This document shows, piece by piece, positions 41,720 through 52,704 of a stretch of 64,000 nt of DNA; position 1 is the stretch's first letter; every line of letters starts with the position of its first letter. Both the position numbers and the translations under genes were made by a program. The stretch covers positions 15,425,900 to 15,489,899 of the forward strand of contig NC_066586.1 in the NCBI RefSeq assembly GCF_905475345.1, read 5' to 3'. The notes under the pieces are model-generated. The model saw nothing but the letters and a program-made list of their open reading frames with translations, was not told the origin of the DNA and did no database searches. The DNA is from Vespula vulgaris. Lineage: Eukaryota; Arthropoda; Insecta; Hymenoptera; Vespidae.

Positions 41720-42718
41720 ATTTCTCTCTTTCTATTTCTTTCTCTCTCTCTCTCTTTTTCTCAAAGCTTCTCATATTAGCCATCAAGATCTTTCATCATG
41801 TTCATTATAACAAGTATCGTCGTCGTCATGAAACTAACGAAAATATGCCGATTCTACCTGAAGAAATGAATGTCATTTTCCCTTTACATTCGATTTGTAT
41901 AATGATAAGCTTGATTTTTGCCGTTCTTTGGTTAAAGAAGACTTTCTTACCCGAAAGGCCATTAATGGTGAGCCCTTTTCTTGATTAATTCATTTTCACG
42001 AATTGAACGAATTATTCAGAAGAATTTTCTTTCTTTTTTTTCTTTTCTTTACTTCTCTTTTTTTAATCACATTCGTCGCAGGTTCTTATCGGATGCATGT
42101 TTGGTGCGATTTCGATGCTCTCAGTTGGTATCATGGAAATGAGACAAGTCGAACAATATATCGATCTTACAAAGATCACAGACGAACAACTACTCAATCA
42201 TCCTCTGTTCGTTCATAATTTTTCCATGTGTATATTATCTATTACCGTGATGATTCTTTATCTTCTACAAGCGTGGATCCTTCTCGACGTATGGTTATGG
42301 GTTAGTATGAATTTGTACAAAAAAGAAAAAAAAAAGAGAAATATGAAAGCTACAAGTTTTATCATTTATCAATAGTACTCACAAGATGTAATGGTTTCAA
42401 GTTGGTCGTTATGTTATATGATTATGATATAAAAAGATAGTTGTAACATTTGTTAAAAAATTAACAAAAAAATGTTGAGCATTATTGATACATATGGTAC
42501 ATAAAGATTTGTATAATTGCTATAGTAATTTTTTAGATTAGAAAATTCGGAAAATTACCAGATAGTGAATCTAAATGCAGTTCAAATTTGAGTATGAATA
42601 ACGAGGTAATTGGAGATAACATTTCAGCACCATCAACAACAGAATGTCCAGGAAAATTAGATCCTATCCCTGAATTAAAAAAATTTTTTTCAAAACTTCC
42701 AACCAATGTTACAGTAAG

Positions 42719-42764
<46 letters not shown>

Positions 42765-42915
42765 ATTAATAATTTTGTATACTTTTTAAATTTTTCAGCC
42801 AATCGAGGATGAACCTGTTATTTTTTATTGTTGTTGCGTTGATTGTTACAATTACATCAAAGAAAGTCGTAAAAGAAAGCCACATCATGAATTTCAAATG
42901 ATTCATGTATTATGA
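40467..42915 (+). CDS. Five-exon gene for a 298-residue four-pass membrane protein, family not recognised
   Basis: Exons are 40467-40649, 41767-41967, 42082-42300, 42537-42713 and 42799-42915. Every junction is GT-AG (donors gtaagt, gtgagc, gttagt, gtaagt) and every exon is a whole number of codons (61, 67, 73, 59, 38 plus stop), so the model closes without adjustment. The start ATG at 40467 is firm: an in-frame TAA lies at 40440 with no AG acceptor between. Predicted membrane segments fall at about residues 51-71, 96-117, 129-147 and 175-201. The N-terminus is charged, an RRRH basic stretch follows segment 1, and the tail after segment 4 is hydrophilic and ends with a CCCVDC cluster (271-276) and a basic RKRKPHH stretch. 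Cysteines next to a membrane protein tail are often palmitoylated or disulfide bonded; that is inference. No catalytic or channel motif is visible. The 3' end abuts a 296-bp satellite array. Function unknown. Confidence 0.84.
41628..41762 (+). repeat. CT microsatellite serving as pyrimidine tract of intron 1
   Basis: A nearly pure CT run (41659-41715) with CT-rich flanks lies directly upstream of the acceptor AG at 41765-41766 in gene 1. The repeat therefore supplies the pyrimidine tract of this 1117-bp intron. TA (about 40692-40726) and CA (about 41311-41331) microsatellites lie in the same intron. Confidence 0.85.
42719..42760 (+). repeat. TA dinucleotide repeat inside the 85-bp intron 4
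   Basis: About 20 TA units start five bases after the GT of the donor (gtaagt at 42714) and fill half of intron 4 (42714-42798) of the membrane protein gene. They leave about 38 bases for branch point and acceptor (tttttcag). Confidence 0.9.
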
Positions 42916-43204
42916 TATTTATTGACTTCAACATTAGTTAATATATTGTCTTATGAATAATGGTAATACGCGAGTAAAAAATATCTTTCAAAGATAAGTA
43001 TACAGTCGATAAGGAAGAGATCTGAATAGTTGATCCGCATAGATTACCATATAAAATATATCTCAAAAGATAAGAACGAGATTTGTCTTATTTCTTGTCG
43101 ATAAAACAGAACTACATTCACTCGCGTATTTTCTGTATTTCCGTGCGAAGTGTAACTAAAAAAATTAGTTATACGATATTAAATATCAAATAATAATTTA
43201 TTTA
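42916..43204 (+). other. 3' flank / probable 3' UTR of the membrane protein gene
   Basis: AT-rich DNA between the TGA at 42913-42915 and the 296-bp array. It has no perfect AATAAA; the nearest variants are AATAAT near 42956 and TATAAA near 43051. The first AATAAA copies lie inside the satellite units, so the transcript may end within the array. Confidence 0.4.
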
Positions 43205-44577
43205 ATTTTAGATATTAAATAATAATTTAAACGATAGTACATTAATTTAAACATTTTATAGCTCGAAACGTGTGAGAAACTACAAATAATCTTAATATAA
43301 AATCTCAATATTTAACAATATTGATCTCTTGCTCGATAACAACGTATAATCTCAACGAAAACAAACTTTTCACCGATTTTGAAGGTTATCGAATCAGTCG
43401 TCTTTTACATTTCGATGAGTAAGCATCGGAACTCTCTCTTTCTACACGTGAGGACTTGAAAATGAATACTTTTGATAATTTTACATTTATTTAATCGATA
43501 CACGGAATTAAATAAACTAATATTTAAACAATAGTACATCGTTTAAACATTACAGAGATCGTAATTTGCGAGAAACTTGAAATAATCATAATAGTAAATC
43601 TCAATATTTAAGAATATTGATTTCGTGCTCGATAACAACGTATAATCTCAACGAAAACAAACTTTTCACCGATTTTGAAGGTTATCGAATCAGTCGTCTT
43701 TTACATTTCGATGAGTAAGCATCGGAACTCTCTCTTTCTACACGTGAGGACTTGAAAATGAATACTTTTGATAATTTTACATTTATTTAATCGATACACG
43801 GAATTAAATAAACTAATATTTAAACAATAGTACATCGTTTAAACATTACAGAGATCGTAATTTGCGAGAAACTTGAAATAATCATAATAGTAAATCTCAA
43901 TATTTAAGAATATTGATTTCGTGCTCATGAACAACGTATAACCTCAACGAAAACAAACTTTTGACCGATTTTGAAGGTTACTGAATCAGTCGTCTTTTAC
44001 ATTTCGATGAGTAAGCATCGGAACTCTCTCTTTCTACACGTGAGGACTTGAAAATGTATACTTTTGATAATTTTACATTTATTTAAACGATACGTGGAAT
44101 TAAATAAACTAATATTTAAACAATAGTACTTCGTTTAAACATTACAGAGATCGTAATTTGCGAGAAACTTGAAATAATCATAATAGTAAATCTCAATATT
44201 TAAGAATATTGATTTCGTGCTCATGAACAACGTATAACCTCAACGAAAACAAACTTTTGACCGATTTTGAAGGTTACTGAATCAGTCGTCTTTTACATTT
44301 CGATGAGTAAGCATCGGAACTCTCTCTTTCTACACGTGAGGACTTGAAAATGTATACTTTTGATAATTTTACATTTATTTAAACGATACGTGGAATTAAA
44401 TAAACTAATATTTAAACAATAGTACTTCGTTTAAACATTACAGAGATCGTAATTTGCGAGAAACTTGAAATAATCATAATAGTAAATCTCAATATTTAAG
44501 AATATTAATTTTGTGCTCGTTAACAACGTATAACCTCAACGAAAACAAACTTTTGACTGACTCTGAAGGTTACCGTT
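43205..44577. repeat. 296-bp tandem repeat array, about 4.6 copies
   Basis: The marker GAAGGTTA recurs at 43381, 43677, 43973, 44269 and (GAAGGTTACC) 44565, an exact 296-base period each time. Each unit carries an ACTCTCTCTTTCTACACGTGAGG segment, a CTCAATATTTAA...AATATTGAT segment with internal dyad symmetry, and an AATAAA. The first unit is more diverged at its left edge and the last is truncated within ACTGACTCTGAAGG. Copies 1 and 2 share one set of variants and copies 3 and 4 another. No open frame runs through the unit. It lies 290 bp after the stop codon of the membrane protein gene. Confidence 0.95.
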
Positions 44578-44671
44578 CATTGAATAGTATTATTGAAGGT
44601 TACAGTTTTTCTTTAGCATTACGACTAACAATATTTTTCTAAATATCGTGCAATCACAACGAGGACTTAAG

Positions 44672-44761
44672 GTAAATATATTTTTATATGAAACATTTCC
44701 AATATTTTCAACAAATTACAACGATGATATTAATCATTTAGTTTTTATTTTTCTGTTTCAG
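44672..44761 (+). other. Possible 90-bp intron
   Basis: CTTAAG|gtaaat at 44672 and a strong pyrimidine tract with tttctgtttcag ending at 44761 would define a small intron just upstream of the candidate initiators. No coding frame supports it; it would only make sense in a non-coding RNA or 5' UTR. Confidence 0.2.
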
Positions 44762-44916
44762 AGCATCATTGCAAACGTGCGCGGAGCAATGATGAAATCG
44801 AGTGTTTTTATCGTTAAAATAAAACTAAAAATATCGCGATGTAAAAGCAGTGGTTGTTCGTTCGCGTTTCGCGATTTAAATAAGTGAATTTGCATCGATT
44901 GCGTGCAATGCAGTCG

Positions 44917-45188
44917 TTAGAGTCAGTGCTTGTTCGCAAAATATTTTGCTTTTTTAACAATCACACAGATTGTATTTATAAAAAATAGTAGAGTTTCGGG
45001 AAGTAAATTCAGTGATCGTACGTTAATAAAAAATTAGCGCGTATTAGAGTCAGTGCGTCATTGAAGAGGATTTCAACCTACAGCGATGTCGACCTACCTC
45101 ATTTTCAACCATCTACGAATCATCCATCCTCAATTTCGACCTAAATCGTGGACGAGTGTTTTGGAGCCATCGCAGAACTTCTTAAGTA
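44917..45188 (+). promoter_or_regulatory. Candidate transcription start with spliced first exon
   Basis: TTAGAGTCAGTGC occurs twice (44917-44929 and 45044-45056); TCAGT is the arthropod initiator core. Downstream of the second copy an ATG at 45086 opens a 34-codon frame (MSTYLIFNHLRII...) that runs into a strong donor, AAGTA|gtaagt, at 45189. The layout resembles initiator, short 5' leader and first exon. No following exon was identified, so this may equally be a non-coding transcript or chance. Confidence 0.3.
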
Positions 45189-46159
45189 GTAAGTGAATTT
45201 TTAAATTCCTTCGATTACTCAATCATGTCAAGGACGAAAGGTCCGAATCGATACGAGTGATTGGTTGTAATTAATTTAGAGTTGCATTAGATTTAAGTTA
45301 TATTTATCACTTTCTTCTACGTTTTATAATAAGTACCGATAATTATTGCTTTATGGACATGTTTCGGTAATAGTAGATCTCGATTTGAAATCGATTACTT
45401 GTCAGTAATAGAAGAGTTCTATTTTACCGATTTTTGTCGATACTAGTACATATTTGCTTTACGACATGTCGGTAATGTTAATTTTTTATTTATCGATTGG
45501 GTAAGATATCGCTAATAGTTTATTCCTGTTTAATTTTTGTTGGTAAAATGTCGGTAATTTTACAACGTTATTTTATCGACCAAGTAAACTAGTTTCTTAT
45601 CATCTTTTCGGCTTTACCATTATTATTATTACTATTATTATTATTAGAATTATATTACTCTATTATCATTATCATTATTCCCCTTCGTTATCAATTCCAC
45701 CGTTCTCACGCTCGTACGCGTCCCATCGCATCCTCCGGGTATCTTTTCTTCCCTTTTTTCTTTTTCTTTTTCTCTATGCGGAATCATCGAGAGATGGATT
45801 TATCGTTGATGGGGCAATTTGTCGGCATGGATTCGATATATCGGCAATAGTCCGACCATTGAGGGACTCGTTTCATTATTGAGGGATTAGATTTTTACAC
45901 GAATGTTTTAGAATCTTACTGCATTATATGCAGAGAAAGAATTTTTTTTTTGAATAGAATAAGGAGAATACTAGATCGTGTATAGGCGTCGTATTCACGA
46001 TCGCGATTAAATTCTATCGTGAATTTCGTTTTATTATCCGAAATTTCGAAAGCATGAAAGATCATGTTCAATAGTGAATGCTAGAAAGTTCCGATATTGC
46101 GACATGGACTGATTTTTCTGCAGTTAGTGTTGGGACTTGACTTTAACTCGTGGGTCCTT
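45189..46159. other. Non-coding DNA
   Basis: AT-rich, with loosely repeated words such as GTCGGTAAT and CGGTAATAGTA (45360-45560) and ATT/ATC trinucleotides (45620-45680). No exon was identified downstream of the candidate first exon. Confidence 0.4.
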
Positions 46160-46257
46160 CAGATGCAGCAACCTCCACGTGGTGGGACCTGGGTCGGTAT
46201 TACTTGCGATATATCAAATCTAATGCGATGCAAGTAATACCGGGCGAATGGCTGCAT
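46160..46257. other. Nested inverted repeats, possible structured RNA or foldback
   Basis: CGGTATTACTTGC (46195-46207) pairs perfectly with GCAAGTAATACCG (46230-46242). Outside it, ATGCAGC (46163-46169) pairs with GCTGCAT (46251-46257), and a CCACGTGG palindrome with an E-box core lies at 46175-46182. Together they can fold into a long hairpin of about 95 bases. No sequence relation to a known structured RNA was recognised. Confidence 0.45.
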
Positions 46258-49200
46258 ACTTCAGTGCGTTTAAAAGTGTTTTTTCTTTTTTTTCTATTTC
46301 TAGCTAAATCTTAAAGTACTTATATTTTACATTGTTAAACGTACTTCAATAGATAAATAGATCAGATATAGAAGTTGTCAAATAATTTCTTAGAGAAACG
46401 CATTGAAAAATTTTAATTTCTCTATTATTCTTATTCGTTCTTATTTATCCTCGTTTATTCTTAGTTATTCTTATTAATTTTCATTTAACGCGATTTAGAC
46501 TTTTCAGATTAAATACTATATTTTTTATCTTACTTACGTTCGCCGGCCAAATATTTCAGAATTCAAGATATGCGTGAATGATTTTCTTTGTACTGTCGTT
46601 GCTATTATTTTTTATATATTATATTTTTTTATTTTGGTAGATTTATTATTTTTAATATATACAAATATTTATGTCGTACATTAACTTTTAGCTTACTCGT
46701 TTGCAGGTGGGGATATAACTTATACAAATTTATATAATAGACTTATATAAATTTATATAATAATAATTTATATATATAGTATGAACAGAGTTTCCCTATT
46801 GCGCCTAGTTCATAGTTCGTCCATACTTGTCGCTGAAGTCATATGTACTATGAGCGGAAGGTGTTAAAAGCAACCTTAAGTTTAGGATGAAAGACAAGAG
46901 GAATAAAAAAGAGAAGAGTAAGGAAGATGAAAGCTAGTGAGGAACAAACTGGCAGGACAAAACTGCAAAACCCCTTATAAATATTTATGAAGGAACCACC
47001 TTGAAATCCTCCCTCAAACCATACAACCCTTGACGACCCTAACACTACATACCCGCATCTCAGTTTGAAAATACCTTGTCACGTTCCCTCTCGGTCGGTA
47101 ACACAGATCGCATTGTAATGTCCTGTTTTACCGAATCGTCGTATCCGGATACGAACGAATCCCGAATAATCCTCGTGTTTGAGGGTTGTTCTCCCTTCTT
47201 CTTTCAGGTTGCACGTGCTACGCAGAAATATCGGAAATACGTGTAGTAGGAAGAAAAAAGAAAAAAAAGAAAAAAGAAACTAGCTATTGCGAGGAAAATT
47301 GCATCAAATTTTGAAACCTGAAATCTATTTAAACTTAAAGAAAGAAGAAGAAGAAGAAGAAATAGAAAAAAATAAATCTCTAACAGCAGTTGTAAACTAC
47401 TTTACAAAAATGTTGTGCTAAATAAAATTTACGATTACACACAAACACACACATAAATATTTTATATCTATATATTTTATCTGAAGGATATTTTCGTATA
47501 TTTCTAAAATGTTTTCTTCGAAAAGGTAACTCGGAAATTATTAATTTCTCTTTTTTCTTTTTTACTTTTTCCCTTCTTAATACGACGAAAACAATTATCT
47601 ACAGTGACAACCTCCGACAAAATATAAATGGATTGTATTTTAAATAAAGTGAGACAGAGAATTAGTTTCTCGAAAAGGAGAGAAGACAGGTGGTTGTAAT
47701 AGTAGTAGCAAAGGTGTGATTTAAAGCGACGAACGCGATTAGCTGACATTCTGTCAAACGCATTCATCTCGTAAATAACTACGTATACACACGTAGAACC
47801 ATAGAAATATCCTTTAGAACTTAGATGATAAAACGACGACGAGGTAACCGAAGGTTTCGCGGTATTTTGCTTCCAGGAAAATTAATCGAAAAGTTAGGGT
47901 GATTTTGTAAATGGCACGATCAATCCGGCTTCGTTGACGAGTAAATTAAATGGTTTCGCAATCGATTGAAAAGATCTTTAATATTTCTTTTATCGGCACG
48001 AAAACTCGATTTAGAAATAAATTGTTGTTGATTTTCTCGAGAATGAATCCATCGTACGTACACCACAATCCGATTAGAATGAAACGCGCGGGGAGATTAA
48101 TTCCCGACGTTGGCCCACTTAATTACATGCCGCACAGCCGATTCTCATAATTAGCTCGCAAAACGGTATTCACTGGTAGAGAGGGGAGGAGAGAGAGAGA
48201 GAGAGAGAACACATAGGCACGGAATAGTCCGTTAATTCATATTCATTTCACAGACGGATCCACATACAAATACAAATGCGTGGTATGGTATACGCGAATA
48301 CGCATGCACACACCATGCATATAATGTAAAATCAATAGTTTCCCGATTGGATCGAAGTGACAATCGGTCAAAGTCAATACATTTAAACATGGAATTTCAC
48401 TTGGACTTCTCTTTACAGAGTCCTGAGGGTTAAAAAGGTAGGTAGAGTAAGAAAAATCTTGCTTTTAGCCAAAGGGACAGCTAAAACGACAGATTTATTC
48501 GGAGCCTTGGGCAAGGATCATCCTTTTAGAATACCCACCCCTTGGACTTTAGCAGGCACCCGTTAGACGGCGAGTCCTTTGATGTATGCGCCCGTCCGAC
48601 ATGACCTACGGCCGTTCGACTTAGGTGGAAAGGGGGTAGACAAGGGGGTTACATAGACGGAAGAGGAGAAGGAAGAGGACGGTAGAAGAAGAACAGTTTC
48701 TCCACATATTTCGACGTTCCGTTTTAGATTTTCACGTTCGAACGAAATAACATAGTTGCGGAAGTAAAGGAGGAGTTAAGGAAGATGAAATAATTTTTTC
48801 ACACTGGTATTCGAGTCAACTATACTCACCTGTTAAACTCAATCAGTGAGTCCATTCGTTCTGACGACGACGACGACGACGACGACTTTTGCGGTTTCTC
48901 TAAGCCTGGTTTCACACGAACGAACGAACGAACGAACGAGCGAAGAGAGAAGGTGGTTGACTGAATCGTATAGGAGTCAAAGAGCATAGGAGGAATTCAA
49001 TACCTCTAATGGAAGGGTCCGGTATCGGCATCTGCTGCTGGCTCTGCTGCTAGTACGACAAGAAGGATTCGTCAAAAGTCACTCGTTTCATCTACCTTCG
49101 TCCTGCCAGGAATTAATTAAACTAATGAAGTAATGTGTCTGTGCTTGTGGGAACCATCGGCTCATCTTCTCTCTTTCTCTCTTTTTAATTTTTGCCTTTC

Positions 49201-49829
49201 TTTCTTTTTTTCTTCTTTTATTTTTTCTTTTTTTACACAGTCTCCTGTCAGGTATGGCAAAGAGATGAAAAAAAAAAGGAAAAGCAAAAAGAGATCAGAC
49301 TTCTCGACAGCCGAAGGGATAACTGTGAGCCATGCACAGACACGTTTCAAGAGAGTGAAAGAGATGGAAGAGCTAGTGGAGTTCTGGGAATAGGCTCGCA
49401 CGTAGTTCTCCTTGATTATTAACGTCGGTAATTCAGCTTTATCGACGATTGCCACTCCGTAGGCGAAACCGGAGGGGTCGAGACACCTATTTCTCTCTCT
49501 CTATCTCTCTCTCTCTCTCTCTCACTCTTGCTCTTCCATCTGGCAAACCCCATGAGTAATCTCCGTACGCGTGGGCTAATACGTTGAAATATTAAGTGCA
49601 ACCACGCTATCGTTTTTCTGCTTCGTGCCAGTCTGTTTTCTCGGAGAAATTATACAACAGGAAGAGTTCCTTCTTATGACTTATGATGTGTTAACGAATA
49701 TGAAAAAAGAAAAACAAAAAAAAAAGAAAAAGAACGAACATTTTCGAACTTTTATTCTTTTATTAATATCAAATTTTCGTATGTATTAATATCTAATTAT
49801 TTATTGAAATATTAATTTCAACGCCTGGA
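46258..49829. other. Non-coding DNA
   Basis: Contains TA-rich DNA (46720-46780), a less AT-rich patch at 46840-47060 of unknown origin, a CGTATCCGGATACG palindrome near 47138, GAA repeats (47339-47361), GAC (48870-48894) and CGAA (48917-48940) arrays, and CT repeats (49493-49522). The unique island 48040-48170 has TAATTA-type homeodomain-like words. No gene was supported. Confidence 0.45.
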
Positions 49830-49924
49830 GATATGCAATATTTTGTACATCATCGATAATGTACCCCTTTCGATATGCAATATTTTGTACATCATTGACA
49901 ATGTACCCCTTTCGATATGCAATA
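49830..49924. repeat. 42-bp tandem repeat, 2.3 copies, with internal dyad
   Basis: GATATGCAAT begins at 49830, 49872 and 49914. Each complete unit contains GTACAT...ATGTAC, which can fold into a short hairpin, and ends in TACCCCTTTC. Related GGGGTAATATT words in the opposite orientation follow near 49957 and 50006. Confidence 0.85.
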
Positions 49925-50862
49925 TTCTTGTTTTAGCGTATTCATTGTCCATCGTCAAGGGGTAATATTGAAAATATATGGAACGTTTGTTTATCTGTTT
50001 TTAGGGGTAATATTATAAGTATCGAAAAATTAAACGAGGAAGAATAAAGTAGATTAAAGAACGAAAAGTATAGCAAAGGTGTTGTCATTTTTCGAGAGCC
50101 ATAAAATAAATCTTGAGGTTGGTTTTATTTACCGAGCTGTCTAATAAGACACGAAGCTTTAACATGAGTTTTTCTTTTTTTTTCCTTTTCTCTCTCTCTC
50201 TTTTTATTTCTCTCTTTTTCCCTAACGCGTTCACAGTTCTAGTCGGTGAAATTTACAACGTGTCACGAGTAACCGAGAGATAGGTCACGTTCTATGAATA
50301 GTGGAATTAAATTTGAACGCGAAAACTCCGAAGGGAATTCTGGGATATGTATGTACATAGGTACACCTCCTACTCTGTATTATATGAACGGGTAGAAAAT
50401 TGTATTTAACGAAATATTCAACTATCGTATAAATTTATACTTCAACTTCTCCCTTTTTCCCTCCTAACTTCCACTCCCATCACTCCCTCTTCATTCTCCT
50501 CCTCCTTTTCGAATTTATAGTCAATACGGGAAAACAATTTAACGTCCTTTTCCTCGCAGTTAACAACAACTAAACGAACCGTATAATATCATGCATTAAC
50601 GGAACGATAAATTACATATTATTAAAAAGCCATTATTAGCACGATTTACATGGAAATCCGGATAAAGTGGATCTCTGGAAAACAACAATTTTCCATACCC
50701 TCTACTACTCGCAAAATTAAGCTCCGCTTCGTTACGCGCGATAATCATAAAAGTCATTTGCGTTTATTCGACCGACCGAAGGAGCGTACTTATCGTTACC
50801 AAACTTATCCAATTTCATGAAAATCACGATTTCATTTGGCCGATGCAACCTCAGGCAAATTC

Positions 50863-50914
<52 letters not shown>

Positions 50915-52010
50915 TTATCTATCTATTTATATATTTGCATATATATATATGTATATATGTATGTATATATTCTATATATGTAATTTAAAATATATTTTAT
51001 CGAGATGCATACTATTATTTTTGAAATTCCGAAGAGTGTTAACGAAATGTTAAAAACTTTTATCGTACGTCTGTTTTGCAAACGGACAGGTGTTGCTCGC
51101 ACGTCGTAGATTCATGGCGTAACTTCATTATTTTTACTAGCTGGGCAAACGCCAACAATAAATTCCGAAACACAAATTTACGGAGAGATATGGCACGTTT
51201 TTCCGAGTACGCGAGTTTGTTCTCTCGTAGACGATAATGCATCTGTCTTTATGTTTCCGCATAGATACATGTATACACGGTGAACTTTTTATAAAGTTAT
51301 TTAAGGCTACTTTTGAAATTTACAAAACTCAAAACTAGAGATGTAGACTTACGAAGAATATATCGAAGATCAATTCGTTCAAATTTTTATCGATTAACAA
51401 CGTTACCAATTGTTTCATAGTAAAAATTTAAAAAAAAAAGGAAAAGAAAAAGAAAAAAGAAACTTTATCAACAACGTTATTTGATAAGTCCTATATACAT
51501 GTATTTCTCCTACGTATTATATTTTCGAATTATTTCTAAACGGATTTAAAGCTTTTATAATTTTGAAGCATTTCGTTAAATTCCAGTTGTTCTGAAACGC
51601 ATTCTCGATGAACATCGACTCTAGTTTTTATTAAAACCGAACTCTTTCATAACGTTTTTTCTATTAATTAACGCACAATGATTTCTGCTTGTTCGTTTTC
51701 CCTCTCTCTCTTTCTCTCTCTTTCCCCCTTTCCCTTTTCCTCTCCCGATTGATTTCATTTCCAGTTGATAGATTTTTATTCATTACTTTTTCTTTGTTTT
51801 TTTGCCGTCCATTTTCTCTCTCTCTCTCTTTCTTTTTTTAAATTCAACTTCATAATATCATACTGATGATTCATAATACTTTTCGAAAAGAATGAGTTTC
51901 TCCTTCGGAGGGTAGCTATTTTCGAACGGTTGGAGTTGAAACAGAAGTTTCCTATGGGAAAAGGGTGGGGGTTGAGATGGGTTGGGATGAGAGAAGGTAA
52001 ATACTTCTAC
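49925..52010. other. Non-coding DNA with a TA array
   Basis: TA/TG array at about 50867-50965 and CT-rich stretches. No exon was supported. Confidence 0.5.
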
Positions 52011-52079
52011 AGCTGCTACTGTTGCTGTTGCTGTTGCTGTTACTGCTGCTGCTGCTGCTGCTGCTGCTCCTGCTGCTGA
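52011..52079. repeat. CTG trinucleotide repeat
   Basis: Imperfect CTG array with GTT and TAC interruptions. On the - strand it reads CAG, giving a poly-Gln frame from 52453 down to 52040. That frame lacks splice signals and starts in GA-repeat DNA, so it is not called as a gene. Confidence 0.9.
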
Positions 52080-52612
52080 TGGTAATGGTGAATGAGAAGA
52101 AAATCGAGAACAGGAATGATAATTAACCGCTCGTGCAAATACGTGCCTGGCTTTGGCGCATTCCACAAGCCAAAAACGTGAAGCCGGCTAGAGTCGAGAG
52201 GCCGATGGCTCAAAGTAAAACAAACACATAGTCCTCCTCTCACCATGCATATTCGGTGGTGGCACGTAAATGTACGGTGGGAGGAAGAGGAGGAGGTAGG
52301 AGGGTGAAAGAGGTGGTTGAAATTCGCTGCTCCTGGACGTTGGCTATCGACTCGGAAACGCGACGATCGTTTAATACGACTCTCTCTCCCTCTCTCTTTT
52401 TCTCTCTTCCTCTTTCTCTCCCTCTCTTTCGATCTGACTCTTGCGCGGAGCAACGACGAAATAAAATAGCTGCCTGGTGGAAATTCGAACGAACGGCGAC
52501 GCTCGTAAATCGCGCGAGATTTAGTCGATGGGAACGAAATCCCAGGTGGACGGGCGTACGTCTTTTTAACCGAGCTACCTACTACACCTACTACTACTCT
52601 ACGTAATACTAT

Positions 52613-52681
<69 letters not shown>

Positions 52682-52704
52682 ACTACTACTGCTACTACTA
52701 CTAT
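52613..52704. repeat. CTA trinucleotide array
   Basis: About 23 uninterrupted CTA units and then an imperfect tail. All forward frames are Tyr, Leu or Thr runs, not a gene. Confidence 0.95.

Noticed and set aside
52040..52453. 137-codon - strand frame with a poly-Gln end
   Set aside because: It begins in GA-repeat residues and ends in a CAG array, with no splice signals.
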